From Acidocella sp. (GTDB lineage: Bacteria; Pseudomonadota; Alphaproteobacteria; Acetobacterales; Acetobacteraceae), in NCBI GenBank assembly GCA_028687415.1, contig JAQUAC010000039.1:6241-12291 (forward strand): DNA of 6,051 bases, written 5' to 3'. Below the pieces are notes generated by a model. The model did no database searches. It was given only the letters and a program-made list of their open reading frames with translations, and was not told where the DNA came from. This document shows, one piece after another, positions 5,387-6,051 of the stretch (within the stretch, counting starts at the first letter, position 1; the number at the start of each line of letters is the position of its first letter). The translations under genes were made by a program, and so were the position numbers.

Positions 5387-6051
5387 ATGACCTCTGCGAC
5401 CCCCCGTGGCGTCGAGCACGAATTCCGCGCCGCCGCCATTCGCCTAGCCCCGGAATTTGCAGCTTTCGCGGGTTTGCCTGCGCCGCCAGATGCCGTGACG
5501 GCGTTGCATCTGCGCCACGTATTGGAGGCCGAATGGCTCGTCCGCCATGGTGTTGCTCCGGCTTTGGCCCGCGCCGCCGCCGCGCGTGCCGCAGCACAGT
5601 TCATCACAGCGGAAGCCGAGTCTCTGAGCGCCGGGGACCGTGCGGCACTGCCCGCATGGGTGACCGCCATGGCGGCGGAGGTTTCGCCCGGACCGGGGAC
5701 GATTGCCCGGTTTTTCAGCTTGTCCGCGCCGCAGGCGGAGTTGCTGCATGCAAGCTGGCAATGCCTGGGCACGGCGGAGGCGTTGATGGAGACGGGCGGG
5801 GATATCCGCTTGGCGCGCGACCCGCGCACGGCGCTGAACGGCTATGGCTGTAGCCACCGTCCGCGCCCCTGGGCCGTGACCTTTGCCTCTTCGACGGCTT
5901 CTTCTTCTTCCGAGCGGGGCTATATCGCGGCGGATCGGGTGCGCCTTGCCGTCACCGCCGCGCTGCTGCGCGGGGTGGTGCCACGGCGGGCCATACGCGG
6001 CAGTATCGAGGCGGCGCGGCGCGGGATCTCCCGGGCGTTTGGCCTAGGGAC
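5387..6051 (+). CDS. Unrecognised protein, 3'-truncated by window edge
   Basis: Open frame of 221 codons running off the right edge. ATG at 5387 is preceded by GGAG (5378-5381) at five bases, a good ribosome-binding site. Third codon positions are strongly G/C, as in the neighbouring genes, which supports real coding. I cannot assign a family. Residues 1-135 are Ala-rich and look helical and soluble, with no signal peptide or membrane segment. A distinctive motif follows: DPRTALNGYGCSHRPRPW (145-162), then VTFASSTASSSSERGY (164-179) with a Ser/Thr cluster. A basic, Arg-rich stretch (about 184-217) precedes the window edge. The Cys in GYGCS and the Ser/Thr-rich stretch could be functional residues, but this is guesswork. 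It is divergent from the canonical reductase and shares inverted-repeat elements with it, so co-regulation is possible. The Ser run is encoded partly by TCT/TTC repeats (around 5899-5910), which might be prone to slippage. Confidence 0.8.
   Translation, partial: MTSATPRGVEHEFRAAAIRLAPEFAAFAGLPAPPDAVTALHLRHVLEAEWLVRHGVAPALARAAAARAAAQFITAEAESLSAGDRAALPAWVTAMAAEVSPGPGTIARFFSLSAPQAELLHASWQCLGTAEALMETGGDIRLARDPRTALNGYGCSHRPRPWAVTFASSTASSSSERGYIAADRVRLAVTAALLRGVVPRRAIRGSIEAARRGISRAFGLG

Noticed and set aside
5278..5829. 183-codon and smaller - strand frames opposite the right-end gene
   Set aside because: They overlap the + strand gene with the better ribosome-binding site and codon use, and show no recognisable motifs.
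5899..5910. Phase-variable microsatellite in the right-end gene
   Set aside because: The TTC/TCT run is short and in-frame (triplet), so slippage would only change the number of Ser residues; it is noted in the gene entry only.

Overview
The window is GC-rich, tightly packed bacterial chromosome with strong G/C preference at third codon positions. The pair of bacterial-type ferredoxin--NADP+ reductases (FNR), the circularly permuted ATP-grasp/Alpha-E gene pair and the high GC point to an alphaproteobacterium. An acetic-acid-bacterium-like lineage (Acetobacteraceae) is my best guess, but that is impression, not proof. No rRNA, tRNA, CRISPR array, insertion sequence or transfer boundary is visible.

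Left half, + strand (1-3447): three genes are joined by two successive 4-base ATGA overlaps, so they read as one translationally coupled operon. They are the C-terminal part of a circularly permuted ATP-grasp protein (cut by the left edge), a complete Alpha-E (DUF403) protein, and a membrane GT-C glycosyltransferase of the GT39/ArnT-like type. The first two are known genomic partners, predicted to take part in a peptide-bond-forming or peptide-tagging pathway. Their usual further partners are a transglutaminase-like protein and a proteasome-like peptidase. Here the next gene is a polyprenyl-sugar-dependent type glycosyltransferase, which is the notable feature of this operon.

Middle, - strand (3455-5133): two tandem paralogous FNR genes, about 55-60% identical by eye, each with a TTG start and a ribosome-binding site at identical spacing. 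The upstream copy (4360-5133) is canonical. The downstream copy (3455-4246) has lost the FAD-binding RAYS motif, the glycine-rich NADP motif and the FVEK C-terminus. A strong hairpin terminator separates them. A second hairpin after the downstream copy lies inside the last codons of the convergent glycosyltransferase gene.

Right end: a 253-base divergent intergenic region (5134-5386) carries two nested inverted repeats (9 and 10 bp). They put the same two sequence elements, in the same order, in front of the canonical FNR gene and of a rightward gene. That rightward gene (5387 to the window edge, at least 221 residues) is open to the end of the window. I do not recognise it.

In functional terms the window holds an ATP-grasp/Alpha-E/glycosyltransferase operon of unknown product and a flavin reductase pair that supplies or takes electrons from ferredoxin or flavodoxin. 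The unknown right-hand gene may share regulation with the canonical reductase.
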